From the NCBI RefSeq assembly GCF_029945965.1, contig NZ_JAQSDO010000020.1, positions 186,001 to 250,000 on the forward strand: a DNA stretch of 64,000 nucleotides, given 5' to 3'. Source of the DNA: Thermomonas sp. (GTDB lineage: Bacteria > Pseudomonadota > Gammaproteobacteria > Xanthomonadales > Xanthomonadaceae). Numbering within the stretch: the first letter of the stretch is position 1; each line of letters begins with the position of its first letter. Made by a program: the position numbers and the translations under genes. The notes under the pieces are model-generated. The model saw only the letters and a program-made list of their open reading frames with translations, did not search any database and had not been told where the DNA came from. Shown here one piece after another: positions 1-9,432 of this stretch.

Positions 1-1
1 G

Positions 2-235
2 GACGAGGACACCGCCGCCTTCATCGGCCCGGACAACACCCTGGAAGTCGAGGGTAGCGGCGCGATTACCGTGGTCGATGCCGGCGGCCTCACTTTTTCC
101 TCGATGGCCGAAGCCCGCCTGACCGAAGGCGTATGCCTGCTCGGCCTGACCGTGCACATCCTGGTCGCGGGGGCTACCTTCAACCTGCACACGCGCCAGG
201 CCTCGCCGGGCGCACTGCAGGCGGACAAGAGCTGA
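2..235 (+). CDS. cphB: Cyanophycinase, C-terminal part (partial at window edge)
   Basis: The 77 C-terminal residues of a cyanophycinase (serine-type exopeptidase that releases beta-Asp-Arg dipeptides from cyanophycin). The open frame enters at base 2 and stops at 233-235. It contains IDEDTA-like (DEDTAAFIGP) and GAITVVDAGGLTFSSMAEA stretches typical of the end of CphB. The catalytic serine lies upstream, outside the window. The next gene, 68 bases downstream on the same strand, is cyanophycin synthetase, so degradation and synthesis genes are clustered. The family call rests on a short tail but is strengthened by this neighbour. Confidence 0.82.
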   Translation, partial: DEDTAAFIGPDNTLEVEGSGAITVVDAGGLTFSSMAEARLTEGVCLLGLTVHILVAGATFNLHTRQASPGALQADKS

Positions 236-303
236 ACACGCACCAGATACATCGCACCGACCAAAGAGATCACGGCAACTTGAAAAATTGAGCGGAGGGC
301 TCG

Positions 304-3087
304 ATGCGCATCCTGAATCGCAATGTCTATGTCGGGCCCTCGCAGTACGCGAAGTTCCCGGTGATCCGCCTGGAACTCGACCTCGCTGAGCTTGAACAGT
401 GGCCGACCGCAAAACTCGGCACCGGCTTCATCGATGCGCTGGTTGCGGCGTTGCCCGGGCTGGCTGACCACGGCTGCTCGTATCGCGAACCCGGCGGCTT
501 CATCCGGCGCATGCGTGAGGATGGCGGCACCTGGCTGGGCCACGTGCTTGAACACGCCGCCATCGAACTGCAGAACATCGCCGGTGAGGACGTCAGCTTC
601 GGCCGCACCCGCAGCATTTCCGACGACCGCCCCGGTGTGTATTCGGTGGTGTACGAATACACCCAGCGCGAGGAAGGCATCGCTGCTGGCGAACTCGCGC
701 TGAAGCTGCTCGACTCGCTACTACCTGCTGAACTACGCACGGCCACCGACGAGGCATGGGACTGGGCCAGCGAGCGCGACGGTTTCATCCGTTACGCGCA
801 GCGTCGTGCGCTTGGTCCATCCACCGCGTCGCTTGTACGCGCCGCCGAGGACCGCGGGATTCCGTGGTTGCGGCTGAATCAGCAATCGCTGGTGCAGCTT
901 GGGCACGGCAAATACCAGCAGCGCATCCAGGCCACGATCACCGGCCGCACGCCGCATATCGCAGTGGAACTCGCCAGCGACAAGGAAGAGACCAACAAGA
1001 TCCTGGGCTCGCTCGGCCTGCCGGTGCCGCGGCAAGTGCTGGTCAACAGCCAGACCGATGCGTTGAAGGCCGCGCGCAAGCTGGCTGGGCCAGTCGTGCT
1101 CAAGCCTTATAACGGCAACCATGGCCGCGGCATCACCATCAATATCACTGGCGAGGACGAGATCCGCGCTGCGTTTGATGCCGCATGCGAGCATTCGCGC
1201 TCGGTGATCGTCGAGACGTTCCAGGTCGGCGACGACCACCGCCTGCTGGTGGTCAATGGCGAACTGATCGCCGCGACCAAGCGCACGCCCGGCCACGTGA
1301 TCGGCGACGGTAAATCAACGGTGACGCAGCTGCTCGATGTAGTGAACAGCGACCCGCGCCGCGGCGTTGGCCACGAAAAGGTGCTGACCCGGATCGAGCT
1401 CGACCGCGAAGCCAACATGATGTTGGAACGCGTCGGCATGACTGCCGAGTCAGTGCCGGCCAAAGGCGACGTCGTCTACCTGCGCTCCACTGCCAACCTG
1501 TCCACCGGCGGCACCGCCACTGACGTCACAGACATCATCCATCCCGACAACCGCGACATGGCGGTACGCGCGGTGCGTGCGATCGGGCTTGACGTGGGCG
1601 GCGTGGATTTCATCACGCCGAATATTGCCGAGAGCTACAAGGCGATCGGCGGCGCGATCTGCGAGGTCAATGCCGCGCCAGGCTTCCGCATGCACATCGC
1701 GCCCAGCGAAGGCACGCCGCGCGATGCGGCGGCGCCCGTGATCGACATGCTGTTCCCGCCGGGCACGCCGTCGCGAGTGCCCATTGCTGCGGTGACCGGC
1801 ACCAATGGCAAGACCACCACCGCGCGCATGCTCGCGCACATCGCCAAGATGGCCGGCTACACGCCAGGCCTGACCACTACTGACGGCGTCTACATCGACG
1901 GCCAGCGAACGGTCGAAGGCGACATGACCGGTCCGGTGTCTGCGCGGATGGTATTGAGCGATCCGCAGATTGATTTGGCCGTGCTGGAAACTGCGCGCGG
2001 TGGACTGTTGCGTGCCGGCATGGGCGTGCCCGAGGTCGATGTTGGCGCAGTGATCAATGTCGCCTCTGACCACCTCGGCCTGAAGGGTATCGACACCCTG
2101 GAGCAACTGGCCGAGATCAAACGCATCGTGGTCGAGGTCGCGCGCGATTGCGCGGTACTCAATGCCGATGACCCCAACGTACTGAAGATGTCGGCCTACA
2201 CCGATGCTGCAGTGATCTGCTACGTGACCATGAACCCGTCACACCCGTTGGTGCGCGAGCATATCCGCGCCGGTGGCCGCGCCTGCGCGCTGGAGGCCGG
2301 CATCAACGGCCACATGATCACCCTGTACGACAAGGGCAGCCACATCCCGCTGATGTGGACCCACCTGATCCCGGCAACACTCGAGGGCCGCGCCCTGCAC
2401 AACGTGCAGAACGCGATGATCGCCGCGGCCATGGCGTTTTCGCTGGGGATCAAGCTGGACGCGATCCGCCACGGCCTGCGCACCTTCGACACCACCTTCT
2501 TCCAGGCCCCGGGCCGGATGAACGTGTACAGCGAGCATCCGTTCAAGGTGCTGATGGATTACGGCCACAACGCGCACGCGGTCGGGGTCATGGCGGAACT
2601 CGCCCAGCGGCTGGACGTCAGCGGTCGCCGCATCGTGGTGCTGGCCGGTCCGGGTGATCGCCGCGACGAAGACCTGCGTGCGATTGCCGAGGCCGTGGCC
2701 GGCAAGTTCGATCACTACATCTGTCGTCGCGACGACGGCCTGCGTGGCCGCGACGGCGACGAAGTGCCGCGGATCATGGCCAGGGCGCTGCAGGCGGCGG
2801 GCGTGGTCGAGGACGCGATCAGTCAGATTCCAGATGAACAGCTGGCCGTGGACGCGGCGCTGAGGATGGGCAGCACCGGCGACCTGGTGCTGGTGTTCGC
2901 CGATGCACTGACCCGTACCTGGAAACAGATCATCCGCTTCACGCCCGATGGCGACATGCCAAGGGCGACGCCACGCACGGAAATCCCCGAATTGCAGACA
3001 TCAATGGACGAGCGTCTGGTGGCGGCGATGGAAGGCGTGGTCCGCGACGAGCGAGGCTTGAGCTTCGAGCGTGAGGAAAGCGATTGA
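304..3087 (+). CDS. cphA: Cyanophycin synthetase CphA
   Basis: ATP-dependent, non-ribosomal polymerisation of aspartate and arginine into multi-L-arginyl-poly-L-aspartate, a cytoplasmic nitrogen store. The 927-aa protein shows the full family order: an N-terminal domain (about 1-160), an ATP-grasp domain (about 215-480, with VVLKPYNGNHGRGI) and a Mur-ligase-like domain (about 490-900) with the P-loop VTGTNGKTTT near residue 497 and LETARGGLLRAG. The length is slightly above the usual 870-900 aa. ATG start 4 bases after the purine-rich AGCGGAGGG. The stop overlaps the next synthetase-like gene by 4 nt (TTGA), which suggests translational coupling. Confidence 0.96.
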   Translation: MRILNRNVYVGPSQYAKFPVIRLELDLAELEQWPTAKLGTGFIDALVAALPGLADHGCSYREPGGFIRRMREDGGTWLGHVLEHAAIELQNIAGEDVSFGRTRSISDDRPGVYSVVYEYTQREEGIAAGELALKLLDSLLPAELRTATDEAWDWASERDGFIRYAQRRALGPSTASLVRAAEDRGIPWLRLNQQSLVQLGHGKYQQRIQATITGRTPHIAVELASDKEETNKILGSLGLPVPRQVLVNSQTDALKAARKLAGPVVLKPYNGNHGRGITINITGEDEIRAAFDAACEHSRSVIVETFQVGDDHRLLVVNGELIAATKRTPGHVIGDGKSTVTQLLDVVNSDPRRGVGHEKVLTRIELDREANMMLERVGMTAESVPAKGDVVYLRSTANLSTGGTATDVTDIIHPDNRDMAVRAVRAIGLDVGGVDFITPNIAESYKAIGGAICEVNAAPGFRMHIAPSEGTPRDAAAPVIDMLFPPGTPSRVPIAAVTGTNGKTTTARMLAHIAKMAGYTPGLTTTDGVYIDGQRTVEGDMTGPVSARMVLSDPQIDLAVLETARGGLLRAGMGVPEVDVGAVINVASDHLGLKGIDTLEQLAEIKRIVVEVARDCAVLNADDPNVLKMSAYTDAAVICYVTMNPSHPLVREHIRAGGRACALEAGINGHMITLYDKGSHIPLMWTHLIPATLEGRALHNVQNAMIAAAMAFSLGIKLDAIRHGLRTFDTTFFQAPGRMNVYSEHPFKVLMDYGHNAHAVGVMAELAQRLDVSGRRIVVLAGPGDRRDEDLRAIAEAVAGKFDHYICRRDDGLRGRDGDEVPRIMARALQAAGVVEDAISQIPDEQLAVDAALRMGSTGDLVLVFADALTRTWKQIIRFTPDGDMPRATPRTEIPELQTSMDERLVAAMEGVVRDERGLSFEREESD

Positions 3088-4907
3088 GCACGGGGGTGGA
3101 CGCACCATTCGAGGAGTCGCGCCGGCTGACCGGCAGCAATCTGTATTTCGACGGCCCCGGCGCTGCGCTCGAAACCGCGCGTGGCGTGGCCATCGATGCG
3201 GCGCTGTTGCAGCGTTGGCGCGACAACATCACGCGCCTTCGCAACGCGTTGGGTTGGGCCGATGGCGCAGTGCTCGTGCGCACGCACCGTAGTGGCGCCT
3301 CGCTGGCGTTCGCCGCACCAATCGATCAGCTGTATACCGCAGCCGAAGCCAACGAATGGGCGTTGTATTCAGCGCTTGGATTGCGTGCCGACGACATGCT
3401 GGCCGATGACGAAAGCGAGCTGCCACGCGCGCACGTTGCGCATTTCGATGACGGCAAGGCGCTTATTCAGTTGCACGCACTCGCCCAAGCCGAAGCCAAG
3501 CCCGCCTTGATTGCATTGCTGGATGCGGCGCAGGCGCGCGGCATCCCCGCGCATGCTGACGACGATGAAGTATCGATCGGTGAGGGCCAGCACGCGCAGG
3601 TGTGGGTGTTGCCTGAGTTGCCCGAGTTGGAAGCGGTGCCGTGGGATACGCTGCGTGCCATCCCGAAAGCGGTGGTCACCGGTTCCAACGGCAAGACCAC
3701 CAGCGTGCGCTTGCTCGCTTCAATGCTGCGCGCGCATGGCCTGACGCCTGGCTACAGCAGCACCGACGGCCTGATGGTGGACGGTGAGTGCATCGATGCC
3801 GGCGACTACTCCGGCCCGGTCGGTGCGCGCACCGTGCTACGCCATCCGCGCGTACAGGCGGCGGTGCTGGAAACCGCACGCGGCGGCTTGTTGCGGCGTG
3901 GCCTGGTCGCGCGCGATGCCCGCATCGCGCTGGTCACCAATGTCAGCGCCGATCATTTCGGCGAGTACGGCATCCATACGCTGGACGACATCGCTGCGGT
4001 CAAGCTGACCGTGGCCAAGTCACTGGCCGACGACGGCGTGCTGGTGGTCAATGCCGATGATGCGGTGTTGATGCATGGCGCCACAGCATTGCACGCGCGC
4101 CATCGCATCGCCTGCTTCGCGATGATGTTCGAAACTGCACGCGCGGCATCGGACGGGCTTGCGTGTGGCGTCGACGAAGGACGTCTGCTGTTGGCCGATG
4201 GCGATGCCATGCACGACCTTGGCGATGTCATCGAGATGCCGCTGACTCTGCGTGGTAGCGCGGGCTACAACATCGCCAACATCGCCGGCGCATCGCTGGC
4301 GGCGTACGCGCTTGGCATCATGCCGACCGAAATCGCCAGCGTGCTGGCGCGCTTCGGTAACGACAGTCGTGACAACCCGGGTCGCCTGCAGCAGTGGCGC
4401 TTCGGTGAGGATGCGCATGCGTTGCGCGTCCTGCTCGATTACGCACACAACCCGGATGGCTTGCGCGGACTGTTGCAGGTTGCGCAAGGGCAGCGCGGGC
4501 ATGGCCGCTTGGCGCTGATCCTGGGCCAGGCCGGCAATCGCGGTGACGAGGATATCCGTGCGCTCGCCGACGTCGCTGCCGATGCGCGGCCAGAGAGGGT
4601 GTGGCTGAAGGACATCGGCGGCGAATACCTGCGCGGACGGCCACCGGGCGAGATCGCCGCGATCCTGTTTGCTGCCCTGCGTTCGCGCGGGATGGCTGCA
4701 GAAGCATTGCCAGTGTGCCTGGATGAAGCCGAGGCCTCGCGCGAAGCGTTGGCCTGGGCACGTGCCGGTGACACCCTGGTGTTGCCGGTCCATGAGCTCT
4801 CCGCTCGCGACGCCGTAGTAGCGCTGCTGGAGCGCCTGCACAGTGAAGGCTGGCAACCCGGCCAGCGCCTGCCGGAGCCGCCAGAGCTTGTGAGGGCGCC
4901 CGGGTAG
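3084..4907 (+). CDS. Second cyanophycin synthetase-like protein (Mur ligase domain, no ATP-grasp)
   Basis: A 607-aa protein whose residues about 190-590 match the Mur-ligase half of CphA: P-loop VVTGSNGKTTS near residue 197, LETARGGLLRRG, NVSADHFGEYG and LLDYAHNPDGLRG. The N-terminal 190 residues are not an ATP-grasp domain by eye. It starts with TTG inside the stop region of cphA (4-nt overlap); a GTG lies three codons downstream. It resembles the short companion synthetases seen beside cphA in proteobacteria. A CphA2-like role (recycling dipeptides) or an accessory role in polymerisation is inference. The cphA-derived Mur motifs are intact, so it is not a pseudogene. Confidence 0.85.
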   Translation: MSTGVDAPFEESRRLTGSNLYFDGPGAALETARGVAIDAALLQRWRDNITRLRNALGWADGAVLVRTHRSGASLAFAAPIDQLYTAAEANEWALYSALGLRADDMLADDESELPRAHVAHFDDGKALIQLHALAQAEAKPALIALLDAAQARGIPAHADDDEVSIGEGQHAQVWVLPELPELEAVPWDTLRAIPKAVVTGSNGKTTSVRLLASMLRAHGLTPGYSSTDGLMVDGECIDAGDYSGPVGARTVLRHPRVQAAVLETARGGLLRRGLVARDARIALVTNVSADHFGEYGIHTLDDIAAVKLTVAKSLADDGVLVVNADDAVLMHGATALHARHRIACFAMMFETARAASDGLACGVDEGRLLLADGDAMHDLGDVIEMPLTLRGSAGYNIANIAGASLAAYALGIMPTEIASVLARFGNDSRDNPGRLQQWRFGEDAHALRVLLDYAHNPDGLRGLLQVAQGQRGHGRLALILGQAGNRGDEDIRALADVAADARPERVWLKDIGGEYLRGRPPGEIAAILFAALRSRGMAAEALPVCLDEAEASREALAWARAGDTLVLPVHELSARDAVVALLERLHSEGWQPGQRLPEPPELVRAPG

Positions 4908-4949
4908 AATGGCGCTCCCCTGCAAACGCTATCGCAACCAAAACCACCC

Positions 4950-5741
4950 ATGCATGACATCCTCAAGCGCATCCTCGCTCGCAAGGCCGAAGAAGTCGCC
5001 GAACGCAGTGCGCGCTTGCCGCTCACCGAGTTGCAGGCACGGACCGCCGATGCCTCGCCGCCGCGTGGCTTCGCCGATGCCATTGCAGCGCGTCTTGCGC
5101 GTGGCGAGTCCGCGGTCATCGCCGAGGTCAAGAAGGCCAGCCCGTCGAAGGGCGTTATCCGTGCCGATTTCGACCCGGCCGCGATTGCGCGTAGTTATGA
5201 AATTGGCGGTGCGGCCTGCTTATCGGTGCTGACCGATGTCGATTTTTTCCAGGGCAGCGACGCCTACCTGCAACAGGCGCGTGCGGCCTGCACACTGCCG
5301 GTGCTGCGCAAGGATTTCGTGGTCGATGCCTATCAGCTGCATGAGGCGCGCCTGCTCGGTGCGGATTGCGTGCTGCTGATCGTCGCCGCACTGGACGATG
5401 GCCAGTTGTCCGAATTCGCCTTCATCGCCGATCAACTCGGCATGGATGTGCTTGTCGAGGTGCACGACCTGGAGGAACTCGAACGCAGCCTGTCGATACC
5501 GGCGCGCCTGATGGGCATCAACAACCGCAACCTGCGCACGTTCGAGGTATCGCTGGACAATACGCTCGCACTCAAGGACATGGTACCGAACGACCGCGTG
5601 CTGGTCACCGAAAGCGGCATCCTCGCCACGGCCGATGTCGCACTGATGCGCGCGGCCGGGGTCAACGCATTCCTGGTCGGCGAGGCGTTCATGCGTGCAC
5701 CGGATCCGGGTAGCGCCTTGCACCAGCTGTTCGCCGCATGA
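4950..5741 (+). CDS. trpC: Indole-3-glycerol phosphate synthase
   Basis: Cytoplasmic TIM-barrel enzyme of tryptophan synthesis that converts CdRP to indole-3-glycerol phosphate. The 263-aa length is typical for a monofunctional TrpC. The signature [10 protein letters not shown] is near residues 59-68, with [23 protein letters not shown] and VTESGI following in family order. It is not fused to TrpF, unlike E. coli. The ATG start is 42 bases after the cyanophycin gene. Its stop overlaps the HAD gene (ATGA). No other trp gene is in view. Confidence 0.96.
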   Translation: MHDILKRILARKAEEVAERSARLPLTELQARTADASPPRGFADAIAARLARGESAVIAEVKKASPSKGVIRADFDPAAIARSYEIGGAACLSVLTDVDFFQGSDAYLQQARAACTLPVLRKDFVVDAYQLHEARLLGADCVLLIVAALDDGQLSEFAFIADQLGMDVLVEVHDLEELERSLSIPARLMGINNRNLRTFEVSLDNTLALKDMVPNDRVLVTESGILATADVALMRAAGVNAFLVGEAFMRAPDPGSALHQLFAA

Positions 5742-6457
5742 CGAGTCGCTTTCCCGTCATCAGTCCAGATGCGCCACTGGTGGTGTTCGACTTCGACCAC
5801 ACCCTGTACGACGGTGACTCCGGCAGCCATCTGTTCAAGTGGCTGATCGAGCGCGCGTGGTGGCGGCGCCTGCTTGCATTGCTGATCGCGCCCATCGCCG
5901 GGCCGATGGTGGCGTGGTTGCCAACCCGGCGTTCGGGCATTTCCGCCTTCGTCTGGGTCGGCACGATTGGTTTGCATCGATCACGCGACCTGGATTCCAT
6001 GATCGACGAGTACGTCACGCTGCACGCCAGCAGCATCCGTTCGCGCCTGCTGCCGGTCGCGTTGAAGGTGCTGTATCGGCATCGCGAAGCCGGCGACCGG
6101 GTCGTAGTCGCAACCGGCGCGCCGCCGGAACTGGCGCGCGCAATCCTGGCCTTCGTTGCGCACGAGGACGTGCCGGTGGTCGGCACTCTGGTCGGCCCGA
6201 AATTCGGCGCAGTCGGCGCGATTCGTCATTGCCACAGCCACATGAAGATGATCATGTTGCGCGACGCCGGTTACACCCAACCGGTGGCGATTGCGTATTC
6301 CGACAGCAGCGCCGACCTGCCGCTGCTACATGCCGCGCAATGGCCCGTCGTGGTCAATCCGAAAGCCTCTCGTGTCGCTATGTTCCACCGCGTGTTGCCG
6401 GCTGGCACGCCGATTCTCAATTGGGGATGCCCGGATCGTGGTGGCACTGCTGTGTAG
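5738..6457 (+). CDS. HAD-superfamily (IB-type) phosphatase-like protein
   Basis: A 239-aa protein with HAD motif [13 protein letters not shown] near residues 19-30 (nucleophile and acid Asp), motif [12 protein letters not shown] and motif IV-like [11 protein letters not shown]. The region after motif I ([17 protein letters not shown]) is hydrophobic, as in membrane-associated HAD-IB phosphatases. The substrate cannot be told; phosphoserine or lysophospholipid phosphate are known for relatives. The start overlaps trpC by 4 nt. The stop codon TAG is part of the GTAG head of a palindromic repeat, so insertion of the repeat may have fixed the C-terminus. Confidence 0.82.
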   Translation: MTSRFPVISPDAPLVVFDFDHTLYDGDSGSHLFKWLIERAWWRRLLALLIAPIAGPMVAWLPTRRSGISAFVWVGTIGLHRSRDLDSMIDEYVTLHASSIRSRLLPVALKVLYRHREAGDRVVVATGAPPELARAILAFVAHEDVPVVGTLVGPKFGAVGAIRHCHSHMKMIMLRDAGYTQPVAIAYSDSSADLPLLHAAQWPVVVNPKASRVAMFHRVLPAGTPILNWGCPDRGGTAV

Positions 6458-6522
6458 AGCGGGTCTTGACCCGCTTGCTGGACTAATCCGATGATTTTGC
6501 AGCGGGTCAAGACCCGCTCTAC
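6454..6522. repeat. GTAG-type REP inverted pair
   Basis: Two head-to-head copies of a palindromic unit: GTAGAGCGGGTCTTGACCCG at 6454-6473 and its complement, CGGGTCAAGACCCGCTCTAC, at 6503-6522, separated by about 29 bases. Each unit is itself a hairpin (CGGGTCTTGACCCG). The outer arms also pair with each other, as in BIME-like REP pairs known from Stenotrophomonas and Xanthomonas. It lies between two convergent genes and could act as a bidirectional terminator. Confidence 0.8.
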
Positions 6523-6569
6523 AAGAGATCACGTGGTTTTTTGCAGCATCGCTCTACGCCGTTTTGCAG

Positions 6570-6592
6570 GGGTGGGTCTTGACCCGCCCTAC
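6570..6592 (-). repeat. Third REP unit, overlapping the GNAT stop codon
   Basis: Read on the minus strand this begins GTAGGGCGGGTCAAGACCCA, the same GTAG-headed palindrome as the pair at 6454-6522. Its TAG (6589-6591) is the stop codon of the GNAT gene that ends here. Confidence 0.75.
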
Positions 6593-7059
6593 GCAGCGCC
6601 CAGCTGCTTGACGAAGCGAACCGAACTGTCCTTGTAGCCGCAGGCGCGATAGAACGCGTGTGCCTCGGTGCGTTGCGAGCCGCTGGTCAGTTCGATGCGC
6701 GAAGCGCCGCCGGCGCGCGCGCGGCGTTCGACTTCCTTCAGCAGTTGCCGGCCGATGCCGAGTCCCTGCGCGGTCGGCGTGACCACCAGTGCGGTGACCC
6801 GGCAAGTGGTGGTGCCCAAGGGCAGGTAGTACATGAAATCCAGTGCGATCAGCCCGCACACCGCGCCGTCGCGGCGCGCCACCACCAGCACCTGGCGGTC
6901 GTTGCCGGCGATCACATTGATGCGTTCGACCGCCTCGTCGAGATCACAGGGATAGCCCATTTCGCACAGCAGGCTGGCGACGTCATCGGCATCGGCGTGC
7001 ACCGCGTTGCGCAGGTCGGTGCCCAGTGGGTAATGGCCGGTCAAGAATGCGCGGCTCAC
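6589..7059 (-). CDS. GNAT-family N-acetyltransferase
   Basis: A 156-aa single-domain acetyltransferase. The acetyl-CoA binding segment is visible as VVTPTAQGLGIGRQLLKEVE, followed by ELTSGSQRTEAHAFYRACGY, the usual strand 5-helix end of GNAT proteins. The substrate is unknown. It is convergent with the HAD gene. The stop codon is contributed by a REP unit. It lies 15 bases downstream of clp and may be co-transcribed with it. Confidence 0.85.
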   Translation of the reverse strand: MSRAFLTGHYPLGTDLRNAVHADADDVASLLCEMGYPCDLDEAVERINVIAGNDRQVLVVARRDGAVCGLIALDFMYYLPLGTTTCRVTALVVTPTAQGLGIGRQLLKEVERRARAGGASRIELTSGSQRTEAHAFYRACGYKDSSVRFVKQLGAA

Positions 7060-7074
7060 GTCAGTGCCGTCGCC

Positions 7075-7785
7075 TCAGCGGGTGCCATAGACCACGACAG
7101 TCTTGCCGCGTGCATGCAGCTTGCCGTCTTCCTGCAACTTCTTCAGCACGCGTCCGGCCATCTCGCGCGAGCAACCGACCAGTCGCGCCAGCTCCTGCCG
7201 CGAGACCCGCAACTGGGTGCCATCCGGGTGGCTCATCGCCTCCGGTTCGCGGGCCAGGTCGAACAGGGTGCGGTAGATGCGGTCGCTGACGTCCAGGAAC
7301 GCCAGGTGCCCGGCCTTGCGGCTGGTGTACAGCAGCCGCTGACTGATCTGTGCGCCGATCGAGTACAGCAGCCGTGCGGCATCGTTGGTTTGCGTGGTCA
7401 GCAATCCCTGCAGGCGCTCGTAGCTGATTTCGGCAAGTTCGCAGGCAGTGCGGGTACGCAGGGCCACACCGCGACGTTCGGTTTCCACGAACAGGCCCAT
7501 CTCGCCGACGAACTCGCCCGGACCGATGTAGCCCAGCACCAGTTCGCGTCCGTCTTCCTCGCCCGCAATAATGCTGACCGAGCCCGACAGGATGTAATAC
7601 AGGGTCACAGCCGGGTCGCCAGGACGGAACACATCGGTACGCGCCGGATAGCGGCGCCGGTGGCAATGGGCAATGAAGCGCTCGATCGTCGCTGCGTCCG
7701 CATCCAGCGGACTGGGGGCTTTCGCAAGCGCCGGTTTGGCGAAGGTGGAACTGTCGGCAAGACTTTGTGCAAGGCGATGTGGCAT
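7075..7785 (-). CDS. clp: CRP-like regulator Clp
   Basis: Cytoplasmic transcription factor of the CRP/FNR family. In Xanthomonas, Clp controls extracellular enzymes, EPS and virulence genes, and its DNA binding is inhibited by cyclic di-GMP. Visible here are an N-terminal cyclic-nucleotide fold (YYILSGSVSII, LGYIGPGEFVGEMGLF), the dimerisation helix, and a C-terminal helix-turn-helix RVSRQELARLVGCSREMAGR ending in KTVVVYGTR, nearly the Xanthomonas Clp ending. I chose the internal ATG at 7785 (236 aa, close to the usual 230); an upstream ATG at 7821 would give 248 aa. It is transcribed divergently from speD. Regulation of the type II secretion locus in this window by Clp is plausible but not shown. 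Confidence 0.92.
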   Translation of the reverse strand: MPHRLAQSLADSSTFAKPALAKAPSPLDADAATIERFIAHCHRRRYPARTDVFRPGDPAVTLYYILSGSVSIIAGEEDGRELVLGYIGPGEFVGEMGLFVETERRGVALRTRTACELAEISYERLQGLLTTQTNDAARLLYSIGAQISQRLLYTSRKAGHLAFLDVSDRIYRTLFDLAREPEAMSHPDGTQLRVSRQELARLVGCSREMAGRVLKKLQEDGKLHARGKTVVVYGTR

Positions 7786-7904
7786 GTGGCGGAGCTTAGG
7801 CCGAACCGCGGCCTCCGGCAAACTCCGTTACAAGCACCGTCGACACGCCGGTTCGCGCTTTGCCGCATAATCGCGGGCCTGTCGTGTTTCCGGAACTGCC
7901 CGAA

Positions 7905-8696
7905 GTGGTCAAGCCTTTGCCGCGCCTGAAGCTCCAGGGCTTCAACAATCTCACCAAGTCGCTCTCATTCAACATCTACGACGTGTGCTATGCCGCGTCG
8001 GAGGACGAGCGTCGCCGCTACATCGAGTACATCGACGAGGAATACAACGCCGATCGGCTCACCCAGATCCTCACCGACGTGGCGGAGATCATCGGCGCGA
8101 ACATCCTCAACATCGCGCGCCAGGACTACGATCCGCAGGGCGCCTCGGTGACGATACTGATCTCCGAGCAGCCGGTGATCGACAGGGCCGATGCCAAGGG
8201 TGTGATTTCCGATGCAGTAGTCGCGCATTTGGACAAATCACACATCACCGTGCACACCTATCCGGAAACCCATCCGGACAACGGCATCGCGACCTTCCGC
8301 GCAGACATCGACGTGTCCACCTGCGGTGTGATTTCGCCGCTGAAAGCGCTGAACTACCTGATCGAATCGCTGGAATCAGACATCGTGGTGATGGACTATC
8401 GCGTTCGCGGCTTCACCCGCGACGTGAAGGGCCGCAAGCATTTCATCGACCACAAGATCAATTCGATCCAGGATTACCTGGCGAAGAACATCAAGGCGCG
8501 CTACGAGATGCTCGACGTCAACGTGTACCAGGAGAGCCTGTTCCACACCAAGATGCACATGAAGGATTTCGACCTCGACACCTACCTGTTCGAGGAAAAG
8601 GCGAAGAACCTGTCGTTCAAGGAGCGCATGAAGATCGAAACGCGCCTGCGTCGCGAGATCGAGGAGCTGTACCAGGGGCGCAACCTGATCGAGTGA
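7905..8696 (+). CDS. speD: S-adenosylmethionine decarboxylase proenzyme
   Basis: Makes decarboxylated SAM, the aminopropyl donor for spermidine. The chain self-cleaves before a serine that becomes the pyruvoyl group: [13 protein letters not shown], with the serine at residue 112 if translation starts at the GTG at 7905 (263 aa). This matches E. coli Ser112 and the 264-aa family length. An upstream ATG at 7860 would add 15 residues not found in the family, and a -10-like CATAAT at 7866-7871 lies after that ATG, which also argues for the GTG. A strong terminator follows at 8718. Confidence 0.94.
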   Translation: MVKPLPRLKLQGFNNLTKSLSFNIYDVCYAASEDERRRYIEYIDEEYNADRLTQILTDVAEIIGANILNIARQDYDPQGASVTILISEQPVIDRADAKGVISDAVVAHLDKSHITVHTYPETHPDNGIATFRADIDVSTCGVISPLKALNYLIESLESDIVVMDYRVRGFTRDVKGRKHFIDHKINSIQDYLAKNIKARYEMLDVNVYQESLFHTKMHMKDFDLDTYLFEEKAKNLSFKERMKIETRLRREIEELYQGRNLIE

Positions 8697-8717
8697 TGCC
8701 GATTTTCAGGTGACTGC

Positions 8718-8748
8718 GAAAAAGCCGGCATTGCCGGCTTTTTCTTTT
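8718..8748 (+). terminator. Rho-independent terminator of speD
   Basis: An 11-bp perfect stem, AAAAAGCCGGC (8719-8729) and GCCGGCTTTTT (8733-8743), with a 3-nt loop and further T residues. The symmetrical A and T ends mean it can also stop transcription of the convergent gene ending at 8768. Confidence 0.93.
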
Positions 8749-8767
8749 GCGGATTTGTATCCGTGCG

Positions 8768-9304
8768 TCAGCCAACGCCAACGCGCGCGTGCATGCCCAG
8801 CGCGCCGGCGACGAGTTGCATCGCTTCCTCGTCGCGCTCGCGGATGATCCAGCCTGCAAGTTGATACTCGCCGGTTTCCACCGTCCACAGGCTGTAATGG
8901 CGTGCGCGCAATTGCGTGTAGGCCGAGTGCAGCAAATCGGCAGGATCCTGGACTTCGTCGGACTCGTCATCGTCGAGTCCCCATTCGATGCGCAGCTGCC
9001 AGCGCGACACCAGCTCGTCCACCGCTTCCATAAGCGCCTGTGCGTCGTCCTCATGCACGCAGAAGCCGGCCTTCCAGTCGATAGCTTCGCGCAGCAACGC
9101 GACGGGATCGGCGCTTTCGCCCTGGTCTTCGAGTGCCTGCCGGAAGTTGGCAAATTGCTCCTGCGCGGCATCTTCGTCGTCGGGATTGACCAGCATCAGG
9201 AATTGCCATGCCACCACTTCCAGCGCGGCCTCGTCATCCAGGCCGACCTGTGCATGGAAGGCATGGTCGAAATTGTCGTCGGGGTCGTATTCGTGCGCGG
9301 CCAT
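8768..9304 (-). CDS. Uncharacterised acidic cytoplasmic protein
   Basis: A 178-aa, strongly acidic protein without signal peptide or membrane segment. It has aromatic-rich short motifs (AIDWKAGFCVHEDD, ARHYSLWTVETGEYQLAGW) that suggest a small alpha/beta fold. It may belong to a DUF6630-type family, but I am not certain. ATG at 9304 is preceded by GAGG; an in-frame upstream ATG at 9358 lacks one. It is divergent from yaeQ and convergent with speD. No function is assigned. Confidence 0.75.
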   Translation of the reverse strand: MAAHEYDPDDNFDHAFHAQVGLDDEAALEVVAWQFLMLVNPDDEDAAQEQFANFRQALEDQGESADPVALLREAIDWKAGFCVHEDDAQALMEAVDELVSRWQLRIEWGLDDDESDEVQDPADLLHSAYTQLRARHYSLWTVETGEYQLAGWIIRERDEEAMQLVAGALGMHARVGVG

Positions 9305-9432
9305 CGGGCGCCTCGTCGTGTCCAAGCGCGCAGGATACGTTGCCCGTGGCGTGAGCATCGGCCAAACGTCGCCATGCGCTGCTGCACGTAGAATGTGCCA
9401 CCGTCGATCCGGCCGCTGGCCAGGAACTGCCC

